Assembly: GCA_903772945.1 (NCBI GenBank)
Contig: CAICTM010000110.1
Coordinates: 54,287-118,286 of the forward strand
Direction of reading: 5' to 3'
From: Seminavis robusta
Lineage: Eukaryota > Bacillariophyta > Bacillariophyceae > Naviculales > Naviculaceae
Length of the DNA: 64,000 nucleotides
The notes under the pieces were generated by a model. It saw only the letters and a program-made list of their open reading frames with translations, was not told the DNA's origin and made no database searches. A program made the translations under genes and the position numbers. Numbering within the stretch: position 1 is the first letter of the stretch; each line of letters starts with the position of its first letter. Positions 20,902 through 33,398 of the stretch are shown in pieces.

Positions 20902-21405
20902 ATGAGCAACAACAACACAGCAGTAAGCATGGGAGCCCCAGTGGACACTGTGAAGTCAACGAAACAAGGCCACTCTTTCTTGGGTTGTCTTTGTGACATG
21001 AGAAGGGCAGTCATCATCCTCAACACACTTGGCACGATTGCAGGCATCATTGGCCTTGTAGCTGCAATTATCTTTGACAAATATGGAACAGAAGAGGATA
21101 GGAAGGCGTTGATGCTTGATGGCTATGATCTTGGTGCTCTTATTGCTATCTACAGCGCCGTCATTGTTTGTCACCTCTGTGGAATCCTGGGTGCTGTGAC
21201 ATTCACCATTTGCCCTATTTTGATCACCATCCTTATGAACATTGCATATGCTGTCCTTGCTGGCTTGGACAAGAACTGGATTGGTCTTGGTGTCTACATC
21301 TTCCTCCTGTATCCCCATGTCTTCCTTTGCAATGAGCTTGCCAGGGGCATCATGACCAGAGAGAATTACCGCAGCCAAGAGCGTCAGTCTTGTTGCTGTG
21401 TATAG
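20902..21405 (+). CDS. Four-TM protein with CCCV C-terminus
   Basis: Single exon, 167 residues, start ATG 20902. Four hydrophobic spans can be seen: near residues 35-58 (AVIILNTLGTIAGIIGLVAA), 78-96 (LGALIAIYSAVIVCHLCGIL), 98-118 (AVTFTICPILITILMNIAYA) and 122-145 (IGLGVYIFLLYPHVFLCNEL). The C-terminal SQERQSCCCV is a likely lipidation site (palmitoylation, or CxxX-type prenylation). The topology resembles small diatom tetraspan proteins, but no named family is recognised. It is probably a plasma- or endomembrane protein of unknown function. Confidence 0.78.
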   Translation: MSNNNTAVSMGAPVDTVKSTKQGHSFLGCLCDMRRAVIILNTLGTIAGIIGLVAAIIFDKYGTEEDRKALMLDGYDLGALIAIYSAVIVCHLCGILGAVTFTICPILITILMNIAYAVLAGLDKNWIGLGVYIFLLYPHVFLCNELARGIMTRENYRSQERQSCCCV

Positions 21406-22170
21406 AACAGAACAGGAAACGAACAGTGAAGGAGGCATTGACCGGTGTGCAATTCAATAGAACTGAAACATGATAAACATTAGAGAAGACATATTTAGAC
21501 AAGCACCTGTGCTTTGGGAAGTGCCAAAGGAACAGTAGTTTGAATCGGAAGTATTACATGTACAATCACTGCTGTTATGTGGCTGCTGTTATACAAAGTC
21601 AAACGCTACAGACAGAGTGGCTATTGAGAATTAGAGAGATGCGGTGTGGGTGGTTGCTGTGTAGGATAGTTAGACTCCATGCGAACCATCGGCTTGAGAG
21701 CGGACTTGGTCACCTTGGCCTCACTTCTTCGTGTACAGGTACTGTACACCACCATGATAACTGAAGCTGTCACCAGTCTAGGATAGGGCGTTGGTCTGAG
21801 CGGTAGAGGAGGCGGTACGACTCCGATAGACTTCTTGGAGCTAAGTTTGCATCAATCAACATCCAATGAAGCTTTTGTACGTCAAGTGAAGCCTGTATTG
21901 GCTTCTTGTACTTCCCTGGTCGCAATAGAAAGCAGACTGAGTCACTCGACTCAGATTCCTCAGGATTTCTTTGCCATGGTTGCAGTGGTGGGAGCAAAGG
22001 AATCCTGGCAAGTAGTAGAATCGTGTACGTCGGGAATCATTCCCTTCCATGAACGTACTCAGATCTCACACCAGCCAGCCAAGCAGTGAACGTCATTTGC
22101 GGGCTCCGATGCAGCTACCTAGACTCCACAAAAACTTCAACCAGAGAATACAGTTTTAGTTGTAGAAGAA
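21406..22170. other. Convergent intergenic region
   Basis: About 765 bases between two convergent stops. No ORF or RNA gene could be supported. Confidence 0.5.
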
Positions 22171-22742
22171 TCAAACAATGAAGGGGATGAATCGATACGG
22201 GGTCCGTTCGCAATAGGCGTCCCAGCTTTTTTCAAAGTGTGCCTTCATCAATGCTTCTTCCTTACGAACGTTGACACACAAGAACAGGAAAAAGCCGAGT
22301 GGCAAAAGTGCAAAGAGACTTCTCGTCCACAGCAACTCTCCAGTGGCATAGACGACCAAAAACGCATAGCCTGGATGGCGGACCCAATCGTAGAAACTCG
22401 ATGTAATCAAGCCTCGGGAATCTGACTTGATAGAATAACTGTAGGTAAAGAGCGGACCGAGCAAAATTCGAAGTCGTGTATGCAGTCCGATTCCCAAGTA
22501 ACACAGAAAGATCCCAAGGATGGTTTGTGTGTCGCCATCTTCAAAGGATGTATCATCATAAAACAATCCACAATGGAGAAACGCCAGAGTACACAAACAG
22601 GGGATCAAGGATTTCTGCAACACTTTGAAGGTTCGCGTCTTGAGACCACCGCTTTGATTTCCGCGGATTCATCCGGTGGAATCGCGTGGATGAACGCCAA
22701 CACGGCAGTCACAAGAGCCAAAGTTCGTGCAAATTCTTGCAT
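22171..22742 (-). CDS. ICMT/PEMT-like membrane methyltransferase
   Basis: The C-terminal part (22623-22171) has the isoprenylcysteine/phosphatidylethanolamine methyltransferase signature: RHPGYAFLVVYATGELLW, then a hydrophobic hairpin, then VRKEEALMKAHFEKSWDAYC and the RTPYRFIPFIV end. These enzymes use S-adenosylmethionine inside the membrane. The body frame has no ATG and is preceded by a stop. A plausible first exon begins at ATG 22742 (MQEFARTLAL) and joins through an intron ending TTGCAG before AAATCC (22610). Three in-phase GT donors are possible, so the exact intron is unresolved. The substrate is unknown. Confidence 0.75.
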
Positions 22743-23384
22743 GATGTGTGTTCAAGGTAGCAGCAGAAAGCAGATCGACACAACACTTGATTGCTCGCTA
22801 TCTACCGGTATACGGTAGTCGAAGAGAGTCAGGAAATAAATGATCTCTTGACTTTTGGAAGGTGATTGTGAGAACGCGATGGATCGGACTTTGGTTTTCA
22901 GTCCTGCCTAAAATCTCGAGCATGTCACGGTCAGCAAGGCTACTGTGGCGTTTGATCCCACCGCGTGGTTGGCTGGAGCTTCCTCTCCACAAGCAGGAGC
23001 CCCCATCCGACGACGGTCGAGGTGTCATTGTCGAGGTGCCTTTGCTGTGTGGTCGAGGTGTCATCGTCGACGTTTCGAATAGGGAAAAGTACGGCACGAT
23101 TTCAAAAAGCCGGAGCACTACTGGTGCGTTCTGTATTCTAACTTTTTATGCCAACAAAGAAACGAATCACGAATCACATGGTATATCCTCAAGCTTTCAA
23201 TAGAGAACCCTATCAGACAGCTTTCTTTGCCCTCAAGCAGCTAGCTAGCTGAGTTGCTGGCTATCTTTCCCTGCTCAGAGCAATCAGTGGATCTAGGGCT
23301 CCAGATTGTCTCCTGGTCGTGATGCTGCGTACAGACAAGACACACACATAATAGCAACCAATCATAATAGCAACCTAGGTCTTG
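22743..23384. other. Intergenic with short direct repeats
   Basis: About 640 bases. GGTCGAGGTGTCAT occurs at 23016 and again at 23052, each followed by CGTCGA or TGTCGA words, so it is a short direct duplication. No gene was seen. Confidence 0.5.
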
Positions 23385-25624
23385 CTAAAGCAACATCAGA
23401 ACGCCACTGCCAAGCAACCCAAACCCCCACCAAGGACAGAGTGACCAAGAAGTTTCTGCTCTTGAAGTGGATTGTAATGTGGTTCCAACATTTGCTTCTT
23501 CCTCTGATTCGGTTTCATCTGCATTTTCTCCTTCCCCAGCTTCTGCCCTTGACACTTCCTCTCCATTCTCAGCTTGCTCCAAGATCCCAAAGAAATCTTT
23601 GATGCGGGCCACCAACTCTTGACTGGATGCAATGTCCTGGACCATGGTCGCCAGTGGTTCTGTCTGCATTTCGATAATCGTGGCGCCCGCAATAAATGTA
23701 GTGATGGGGGTGTTTGTATTGATCACCAAGATTTCCACAGATTGCCCAGCCTTGACTCCAAAAGCTGCATTGTCAAGGGTTGTTCCCTTCAAAATGGCTG
23801 TGGACATGTTGGAATCCTCCATGGGTTGTAGATCAATAACGATATCCTGAACGGTCAACGTTTCTTCAAAAATCTGTGGTGATCGGTATGGGACCACAAA
23901 TCCAGGCAGCCACACATAGTCACCCGGTGCAACATCGTGATTGAAGGAGCACTCAAAGTATTGCAGGATCTGATCTGTATCATACGACCCGGGCACGAAA
24001 TCTTGATTGGTGTTGGTTAGCACCAGTTTCATAGTCTTGCTGAGATCCCCACCCTCTTGATGATACTGAGCCACATTGATGGCAACTGAAGGATTGTCGG
24101 CAAAGGCTCCATCGAGAAACTGACCATCGGCAGGTCCGCAGGGATTGGGCCACTGACTGCACACTGCAAAATCATCAAAGACTCCATTCTTGAAGATATT
24201 TCCTGCAGTCAAATCAAATGCCGTCAACCCGGCCACAGCGGCGCCACCGCCATCTGTTTCCAGCCCGTCTCGCACCGACTGGCGTTGCAAACTGAGCGCT
24301 TGGGCAAAGACGGTGGGAGCTGCGGGAGAGAGGGGTCCCGCCGCGGCGGAACTAATGGCGGCAGCTTGGATGACTGAGGCCGCTCCTCCACCAAAGGGTG
24401 GCGCCAATGTCCCTGTGGATGTCATGTTGACGGCTTGCGCCTTGTACCGTTCTACCAAATCTTGGTCAATTTCAGTGGTGGCATTTGGTGTGGGCCACGT
24501 CCAAAAGCCTTCGTTGGGCCACATGTAGTAGGCGTTCCAGTCGTTCCATTTCCAGAATCGGCTGGTTGGAGAGACATAGGTGGCCAATTCTGTAGAAGAC
24601 GGAGAGTCAAATGTACTGTATTGAAGTCCGGCAAAAGTATCATTGACAACATACGCCGCTGAGATACCGACACTGTAGAGCGGCCAGTTGGAGTTGCTCT
24701 CTTGACTTTCTGGTACGAGCGGCCCCAGGTAGACCATGAGATCTTGATTGTCAATATCCCCAAAGAGTGGCTTTAAATAGTCCCATTTCTCGGTTGGTTC
24801 GTAGTATTCATCTTCAAATTCAATATCAATTTCTTCCGATGCCTCTTCTTCTGCGGCCGTACTACGATACGGCCCCAATCGAATTTTGGATCCCGGTGCC
24901 AGAGTGGATTGAATGAGCATATCAGTGGATTGCATGGCCGGAATACGATTTTCAGGATTGGCCTGGATATCGGCAAAGACACCCTCATGTCCCAAGTCGT
25001 CAGTGGCCCCTGTCAACATGGCATCCACAAAATTGGCCCAACTGGCATTGCTGTGATAATAGAGTCCCCAGAATTCGCTGAGATAGGTAATGACATTGTG
25101 TTCCATTTGTTCTCGTTCCGTGCCAGTTTGGAGAGCAGCAAAATTAATTCCCAGCGCCTCACTGACATCCGTTTCGTTGGGAGCCACATCGCGGGCAAAT
25201 GCTTCGTAGGTTCCCATCCATTGCACGGTAAAATTGTAGAGGTCTTCTGGAGATGCTGCCATGACGGTCTGATCATAAAATGCTTGAGAATAGAAGAGCT
25301 GCACCAAAAACCAAGAGGCTCCACTGTTGGTGGCCTACCGAAATAACAAACGAAAATGGAGAAGTGAGTGAGTAATAGAATAGGTGTGGCTGATATTGCC
25401 AATCGAGTCATCGAGTCTATAGCCTGCCTTACAATGGCCGAGAAGAGCGAAGAATCTTCAGTCATCAATCCTGCTTGCTGAAAGACATTGGCAAAGCCAA
25501 CACAGGCAAACATTGCTCTCCATCCTCCTCCCGTAGAACTCCAGCGAAAGACAGCGTCGCTGTCATCTGCCCTTGCCAAACTCAAGACAAGAATGGTTGT
25601 CAACAAGGTCCAGAATCTCATCAT
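23385..25624 (-). CDS. Secreted cPLA2/patatin-like phospholipase
   Basis: There are two exons, 25624-25433 and 25334-23385, with a 98-base intron (GTAAGG..GGTAG) in phase 0. The product is 713 residues. The signal peptide is MMRFWTLLTTILVLSLARA. The fold landmarks are those of the cytosolic phospholipase A2 catalytic core: an oxyanion-type STGGGWRAM (residues 30-38), a nucleophile elbow ATNSGASWF with Ser68 as the candidate, and the catalytic Asp in LDGAFADNPS. The C-terminus ends in an acidic stalk and a short hydrophobic tail (WWGFGLLGSGVLMLL) that could be a GPI signal or anchor. The role is predicted acyl-ester hydrolysis of phospholipids at the cell surface or in the endomembrane lumen. 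This is unusual, since classical cPLA2 is cytosolic. Exon 2 alone lacks both the leader and the nucleophile. Confidence 0.85.
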
Positions 25625-26153
25625 CTGCAATGTGGATAGATTCGATACGATCAATTATTAATTAATTGGAAAATGAGACAGCAATTGAGTACACTCGAGG
25701 GATAGAGCAGCAAGCAAGGATCCAATCAATAAATCAAAGGGATCGGTTGTGTTCTGATGTTCTGATATCCAAACCGGCTGCTGGCGGAAGTGGGTGCTGT
25801 GGTGCTTGGGATCTTCGGTGTTCGGTGGTTGGAAAAAATGAGGGGGAAAGATCCAACCACTGTAGATCCATGATAAAAGATTTAATGTTCTGGTACGGTA
25901 GAGTATACTGATATCTTACGTACGGTACCTGGTACGGTAGATTGCCTTTAAAGCTTCGACTAGCGCACCGGTTCTCAAAGCAAATCGGAAATTTACAACA
26001 AAGCCATTCAAAACCTCGGGGGCTTATTAATTTTGCGTATGCGTATGCGTTTGCGCGACTATGCACTAGTCAGTACAAAACACGCAAACTTTCACTATGA
26101 CCAAAATTGTATTAAACTTAAACCAGCTAAAGAGTTATTACTAAATGCTATAG
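25625..26153. other. Intergenic; no gene seen
   Basis: About 530 bases with GGTACC/TACGGTA words near 25905-25940. No ORF or RNA gene is supported. Confidence 0.5.
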
Positions 26154-26445
26154 TTACTTTGACTCCTTGGTGGACTTCTTTGTGGATGTTGTGTTAATTT
26201 CACCAATAACTTGTACCATATATTTCTGTCGCCATTTTTTTGTAACCAGCTTTTGAAGATAAGCCTTTTGCATTTTCATTAAGCAACCTGTTTTGCAATG
26301 ATATTGTTTGATATCATCGTATTTATGTGTTTGCTTTTTCTTATATCTGTGCCGCAAACAATAGTCATCCTTTTCGATCTCAAAGCCGCATCCTTTGCAA
26401 ACAGGCTTCTTACCCCGTTTCTCTGGTTGTCCAACATTATTGTAC
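26154..26445 (-). CDS. Putative zinc-binding protein, 3' exon only
   Basis: About 96 residues are readable, with paired cysteines (VCKGCGFEIEKDDYCLRHRY, then YHCKTGCLMKMQ) and a basic helical end (YLQKLVTKKWRQKY). The frame has no ATG. A strong pyrimidine-rich acceptor (CTATTTTTGCTCATAG) sits just before 26445, so this is probably the last exon of a gene whose first exon I could not find. The nearest upstream ATGs on the minus strand run into stops. The cysteine/histidine spacing recalls PARP-type fingers, but the match is poor. It may be a gene fragment. Confidence 0.4.
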
Positions 26446-26695
26446 CTATGAGCAAAAATAGAATCAACAAGCACACAATGATCTCATTGTATGTACAGAC
26501 AGAGTAGTGTGTGATTGCAACCACCTGCTGATACAGAGAGACCCTTCAGGAGGCCGTAACTGGCTTTAGCACCTGGGTTTAACTACAGCCAAGCTAAGCA
26601 ACACAGTGGTGTTGGAAAATGAATGAAAGTGTTGTTGCTGCAGAAGACATGTTGCCATGCAGTTGGTCAATGCATTGCCAGGAAGAGCCAGCCTG

Positions 26696-26936
26696 CAAGG
26701 TAAAGTGTGTCCTTAAATAAACACACCAAATTACCGGGAGTTATTCTCCAAGGTAAAGTGTGTCGTTAAATAAACACACCAAATTACCAGGAGCTATCCT
26801 CCAAGGTAAAGTGTGTCGTTAAATAAACACACCAAATTACCAGTTGAACACACCAAATTACCAGGGAAAAGCACTGCCAGTTAATTAAACACACCAAACC
26901 AACACACCAAAAAAACACACCAAATTCGCAACAACC
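26696..26936. repeat. 53-bp tandem repeat with hairpin units
   Basis: Three copies begin at 26696, 26749 and 26802, a period of exactly 53. Each contains CAAGGTAAAGTGTGTC and, 10-12 bases later, AACACACCAAATTACC. GGTAA/TTACC and GTGTGT/ACACAC are complementary, so every unit can fold on itself. After the third unit only the right half (ACACACCAAATTACCAG) repeats, degenerating into short AACACACC copies up to about 26930. Confidence 0.85.
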
Positions 26937-27221
26937 AAAACCTCGCCTCACAAAAAGCACACCGTCCATGGCCAAGGAGATTGAGGAGGAGGGAGCATCC
27001 TAGCTATTAGTGTATTTGTCTTAGCTCTCTTGTCATCCTGCCACAGAATTCATTGAGAGAGGAAGGACGTTGTGGAGTGCTCCAGTCAGACTCTTGCTCA
27101 GCTTGGTCCAGACTCCTTGGCAACGGCCACTATTCTTCGACCATCGACGTCCGACGCCATGGCATATACTCGTCGACGGCGTCCAAGCGTGTGAGAGACT
27201 ACTAATCAAGAAGACACGACA
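26937..27221. other. 5' region of the helicase gene
   Basis: About 285 bases between the tandem repeat and the helicase start. It probably holds the promoter and 5' UTR. No specific motif was recognised. Confidence 0.4.
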
Positions 27222-30200
27222 ATGCCGTCCGCCAAGAAAGGATGGTCGTGCTCGAAATGCACTTTTGAGCATCAATTTCCAGGTGACCGCTGTGTCATGT
27301 GCGGCTCTCTGCGGACGACAAAGGAACAAATGATCGATTTCATCCAGGGCAAACCCATTCCAGAGTCTTCCAAAATCAATTGCTCCTCAACGTCAACCAC
27401 ATCTGCTCCAACCAACAAAAAGAGAAAGCCGGAATCACCACAAGCCAAGCCACCGCCGAAACCACAGCAGCCGCCGTCGACCGCCACTGCCTATTTTGCT
27501 CCAAAACCCAAAGGGTCCTCTACTGGTACCGCTGCTGCTAGTAGCAATACCGACAGGACAAATGGCCCAGCAGCCAACCACAACTCCACATCTTCAAACT
27601 CTGGTTCCAATTTGCCTCAATCATCACATACGCGCAGACGCAATCCATACTCCAAAAACCCATCCAGGGCTTCAGTATCCACAGATCAGCCTTCAGCGAA
27701 TACCAATGCCAATAGTCACCCAACAAATGGAAATCCCCACCCAAACAATCACGACAGATCAGAGGAACAAGAATCCACCAATCATAACAGCAGCAACAGC
27801 TTACAACAAAACCAACAACAACCATCTTTGAATGCCCACGCTTACAAGGAAAATCAGCAGTCCAATGCTCGACAAACAAGCTTTCTCAAACCACCACCAA
27901 AACAATCCACGTCCAACCAGAGAACCGCAGTCACCACCGCTTCTACCAAACAAAGTGTCGCGCGTTCCAACAACAGCAGCAACAATACCCGAAAGCAGCA
28001 GCAAACACTCCTTCCCATGCCCAAGAAAACCACTAGCTACGCCAAATATATACAACCCCGCATTGCTCCGTACGAACCAGGTCCGGTGCCATTTGATACA
28101 TCCACCACCTCCACGTGGGTCTACCCCATTCATCCCAAATATGCCAAGAGAGACTATCAATTCGAAATGGCCAAATCCGGCGTCTTGGAAGACACACTCA
28201 TTTGCTTGCCGACTGGATTGGGGAAAACATTGGTCGGTGCCGTGGTCATGTACAATTTCTATCGATGGTTCCCACAAGGCAAACTCGTGTTTTGTGCGCC
28301 CACACTGCCGTTGGTACAACAACAAGCCAAGGCGGTCTATGATATTGTCGGAATCCCCATGTCCGAAACGGCCGTCTTGACGGGACGCGTCAAATCGGAA
28401 GAACGCGCCGCACTGTGGCAAACCCATCGACTCTTTTTTTGCACGCCCCAAACCATTGAAAATGACATGCGCAATCAAGTCATTGATGCATCCTCCGTAG
28501 TCTGTGTCCTGCTGGATGAAGTCCACAAGGCACGCGGGGATCATGCCTATGTCCAAGTCATTCAGCTATTGCGCACGCAAGCAAAAGCCAAATTTCGATT
28601 GGTCGGGCTCAGTGCCACACCCGGGTCGACTATTGAAGTCGTACAAGATGTCATTCAGACGTTGCAAGTGTCCAAAATTGAAGTGCGCAGCGACGACGAT
28701 CCTTCTATTCAACAATACACACACAATCGCGTTCATGAAGTGATTGAAGTCGCCGAAACGGCACTCGTCACCAAGACCAAGGACGTCTTGCTCAATCTGA
28801 TACGGGCACCTCTGAAACGACTCCAACAAGCCGGCTTTTTGAAAAGTTCCGGTTCCGGAGCCACCATTTCCACCTACTCGGTCCTTCAGGAACAGCAAAA
28901 GTACTACGAGGGACTCAGCAAGGGCGATCGACGGTGTCCCGGCAAACTCCGTGCCGATTTTTTGCTGGTGCACAAGTTGATTGGATGGCGCGATTCCGTG
29001 GGGGTATACGGAATCCATCGATTTCGTAGCAATGTTGCAGAATGTCGCAATGATCCCCGGGCAGCATTTACGCTGGCTGCCGTCTTTGGAGACAAAGATT
29101 TTCAAGAACACATGGAAGATTTCAAGGAGGCATGCAAGAAATCCAAAACTGACGACTCCAAAGTCCAGGACATGTTGGCAGAGAATCCCAAATTGCAAAA
29201 GCTACAAGAAGTACTAAATGAGCATTTTGAGCGGGCACGAGCACGGGCCAGCAGGGAGGGGGGCGAGGTGTCCACGCGAGCCATTGTCTTTTCCCAGTTG
29301 CGTGGGTCAGTTCAAGATATTGTGGCATCGTTGTCAGCATTGCAACCGCTGGTACGTCCTCGGCGCTTTGTAGGACAAGGAAAGGGTAGCAGCAAGGGAA
29401 AAGACGCCAAGGAAGGTGTGGCCGTCGCCGCAAAGGATGAGGAAGACCAAAAGGGGATGAATCAAACAGAGCAACACAAAGTCTTGGCAGAGTTTCGTAG
29501 TGGAATCCACAATGTACTGGTCTGTACTTCGATCGGGGAGGAAGGTGAGTTGGATGTGAAAAAAGTCACTGCTTTGTCTCGAGTCTTGGTTCTGGTGGTT
29601 GAAGAGTAGCCACTCAATATCTCTCTTTCCTTGCCGACAGGTCTGGATATCGGTGAAGTTGACCTCATTGTGAACTTTGATTGTCTCAGCTCTCCAATTC
29701 GTATGCTGCAACGTGTCGGGAGAACGGGGCGGGCTCGTGACGGGAGAGTGGTGTCGATTCTTTCGAAAGGAGAAGAACAAAAGCACAAACGATCCAAGGC
29801 ACGAGAGAAGACTCTCATTAGGGCTCTAAAGGACCCTACCAAGATGAAGTTCTTCCCGAAGGTTCCAATGTTTCCACCCAATCAGCCACTACCGACCCTG
29901 ATAGAAAAGAGACTGCGTCGCGAGGACGATCTGGAGTTTCGACAGTCTCAGGTGGACGGGATGCCACGGAAACGGAAGCCGCGGGGGAGTCTTGGGTCTG
30001 CGTCGGGGAGCAAGAGGTCCAGAGGTGAACGCAATAATACCGATTGGAAACTAACAGACGGAGAAGAAATGTTGCGAAGAGACCTGTTTGGAGACGATGT
30101 TGTGAAATGCTGTGAAAGTGATGCAACCAGTGGTTACGGGTTTCCTGCAGCCTTGAGGAAGCGGTTCCTCAAGGCAAGGACTTACTCATACTCTGCACAG

Positions 30201-33158
30201 ACACAACTTGATATGAGCCGATATCCATTGGGCAGCACTCTCACCATCGCTCGAAAAATGCAAATGGATCATGGAACCTGTTATGACGTTCGCCGACCCG
30301 TTTCGCGATCTTTTTTGCGCGATGAGGAGGAAATTCAGCAATTGTTCCCTGTAGAGAAGGGTACAGCCGAGAGTTGCTCCAGTTTGACGAAACTGCGGGA
30401 AAGCAAATCCAACATTGAACATGTAAAGAGACCGACAACAGAGGCGCGTCAACAAATAGCTTCCTCTGACAGGGTCGGTCAAAGGAGATCGCTGCCGCCA
30501 ACCAGCAACGCAAAAGTCAGCAACACCGGGAATGTCATGGAAAGAAACGCGCACATTGCCAGGGTTGACGAGTCTGTCCGGGGGAAACAGCAAGGGATTG
30601 CGTCTACAGCTGAACGCCGAGCCATCCCAGGATCTAAGCCAGACGACAATCGACATGCCTCCAATTCTAGCACCGCAACAGCAGTTCGTGAAAACATGCC
30701 AGCACCGGCAGCACGCCCAAAGCCAGTGAGTCGAGGTGCTGTGAATCCGTACAGGAAAGCGAGGAGTGCTTCGACAGAACCCAAGATACAACGGCAGGGA
30801 GACCTTTCCACGCATGATCCCCTTTCTTTGCCCAACAGGGAACACTCAATTCCCTCGCTTGACAAGGCTAAAGGTTCTGCTTCAGTTTCGCGAGATCAGA
30901 ATGCTCCCGTCGTTGGTGGGATGACAGCTACTGTCAAGTCCACCATGGCGGAGCTACATGTAGGACAGAGCGAAAGTGCCGGTCTTGGCAAGTCTACGGA
31001 AGCGCCTACATGGGAGGCAGCCAACGAGCCGGATACGAACGACGTGGATATTAATGATGGTTTCTACCTGCCGACTCCACCGGATTCTTCGTCTAGTGAG
31101 AGCGATGGCAGCGTTGGCGACGATGCTAGCTGTCAACAGGAAACCAAAGACCAGCCGAAAGAGAACCGAACAGAGGAGTCCTCCGCTCCTCCGATGAAGG
31201 TTGTGATCGAGAATTTGCCAACAGAACTCAATAGCGACAAAGCAAGCCACCAAGTCAAACCAGCGCCCCACAACCAAGACGACGGTTCCTTTCACCTGGC
31301 TTCTCAGTCGTTCCGATTGCCAACACAAAGCTCTTCATCGTCTTCATCGAGTTCATCTTTGGAGGATGAGAGCCAAGGGAAGGCAAAATGCAATGATGGC
31401 AAACACCCAGATGTCACCGCGCATATCCCTTCGGATGCCAAAGATCAGCTTGGTGATGAAATACATCAAGCAGACCCCAGCGAGGCCGAATCTCCCCCAA
31501 AAATGCAAGACGAAGGGAATGCTACAACTCCAGGCAATCGGTCACCAGCGGAAAGCCTGGAGGTTTCCGAAGAAGCAGACTCGGAAGTTCCAAACTTCAA
31601 ACGAAGGAAACCGCTGAAAGCGAAGCGAGACATGTTTCTCACTCAAGTCAAGCCTCGCTCCGAAAGCCCCAAACCTGAAACTCCGGCAATAGAGGCGGGG
31701 AGCTCAACCTTGGTCGACACACCTGACCAACTTCTGGACACTCCCGAGACCGCAATGAAAGTGCAAAAGACAAAACAAGCGGAGCTCATCGACACCCCCA
31801 CACCAAATTGTGTACATGACAGAGGAGCTGAAGTTGTGTGTGTGCTGTGTTTAGATCCTAAATCCCCAGACGAGGATCCGATCCTGCTTTGTGACGGCCC
31901 CGATTGCAACCTTGCCGTGCACTTGAAGTGCTATAACATTCATCCAAGCGTCCTCGAAGACGATGAAGATACTCCTTGGTTTTGTGACCCCTGCAAGTTT
32001 CTTCAGGAAGTGCGAAGGGGAGCAACCATCACATCCGTTAGGGAACAGGGCATCAAGTGTTTGTTTTGTCAACAAGGCAAAGGACCTTTGAAGAAAACAA
32101 CGCCAAGGATTTGGAGCCACCCATACTGCGAAAATTGGTCCAAAATGCTAGTACAAGGGGATGACACTGTGTGTGCGATTTGCTCCGGGAGAAATGCAGC
32201 GCCATGCGCCAAAGAAGGATGCTCCGTTGCCGTGCACCCCCACTGTGCAATCACATCCATAATGAATGGTTCAGGGTCCTGGACTCTCGTAAGAGCGAAG
32301 AGCGATCCTTCCAATGACTCAGCCGCAGAGGAAGCTGTGGGAGAACAAAACGACAATGCACTGTCCGTGTTGTTTTGCCCCAGCGACAAACAGGAGGCCA
32401 GCCGTTTTGCGAGTAGCTTACGGGAAGCCGCGAATCAGATAGTTGTCATCCCGCCAGATAGTTTGGAAATTGCTGCGAAGGGGCACAAGAGCAAGCTTCG
32501 AAGACTCAAAAGACACGCGCCATCGAAAGAGAGTGCTCAGGATGAAAGCGAAGTAGAAGTGGTTGACGTTGATGCCCAAGACAAGAATACAACTGTTGAT
32601 AAGGACGACGATGCCATCCGAGATCGCAAACGAGCCCGTATGGAGCGCCGCAATGCTGCTCGACGATTCATTGACGAAGAAGCTGGGATTGACTCCGATG
32701 AAGGCCATGACGGAGATGATGCAGAGCAGCGAGAGCTTGCCGCTTTGGAAGCCGAAGAGAACTCGTTGAGCAGTTTCATCAACGACTCCAGCCAACTCGG
32801 TTTCACTCAGGATCAGCTTGGCCGGATAGAACCGGATAGTGGTGCAACCAATGAATCTTCGTTTCCCTACGAAAGCGACGCACTGCATCGCCGGCTTGAC
32901 AATGAAAACGCCAGGAGAAACGAGTTCGCAACTCCGTTTCTCAATCGCAGGATGCAAAGAGATTCCCTTTCGCCCTCAGATGCCCCTTCGTCCGAACGCG
33001 GACTTGGAAACATGCATTTTGTCCGTTCTGTTATAGAGTATCAGCGACAGGGCGGGTCAGCCCAGGAAGTCGAGGATTTATATAATCGTTTGGAGCAGGA
33101 AGCATCAACGCAACTGGGCCAGGATGAGTCACCTCAGCCGGCTCAGGAAGAAGATTGA
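27222..33158 (+). CDS. FANCM/Mph1/Hef-like helicase fused to PHD and ePHD
   Basis: There are two exons, 27222-29544 and 29641-33158. The 96-base intron (GTGAGT..CGACAG) splits helicase motif V, and joining restores [19 protein letters not shown]. The product is 1946 residues. Order: RanBP2-type zinc finger 8-33 ([20 protein letters not shown]); a Ser/Asn/Gln-rich linker; SF2 helicase with Walker A PTGLGKT (about 329), DEVH box (about 431), SAT motif [10 protein letters not shown], and motif [17 protein letters not shown]. This pattern and the KAR after DEVH match FANCM/Mph1/Hef translocases, which remodel stalled forks. A long disordered region follows, then a PHD finger (about 1506-1562, [20 protein letters not shown]) and an extended PHD (about 1580-1660, [15 protein letters not shown]). 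No ERCC4/HhH nuclease end is visible. PHD fingers read histone tails, so chromatin-directed fork repair is inferred. Confidence 0.88.
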
Positions 33159-33398
33159 AGTCGTGTGTTTGCAGCAGAAAATTGACGTCTCCGGAAATGA
33201 GAAGCAAGAGGATGCACATTCTACCAGTCCTGATGCGGTCTGTTCAATCGTTGCAGGTGGCCGAACTGGGATCTTGTTACCGAGCAACTCGCGAATTTGT
33301 TGAATTGAATCGAATCATTCTAGTAACGATTATTTAATGGGAGTGCTGTAGAACATGCAATTAGTCATATACTCGTATCTGTCGCGGCATCATGAACT

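Noticed and set aside
29545-29640. Helicase and PHD halves as two genes
   Set aside because: A clean GT-AG intron joins them and rebuilds helicase motif V.
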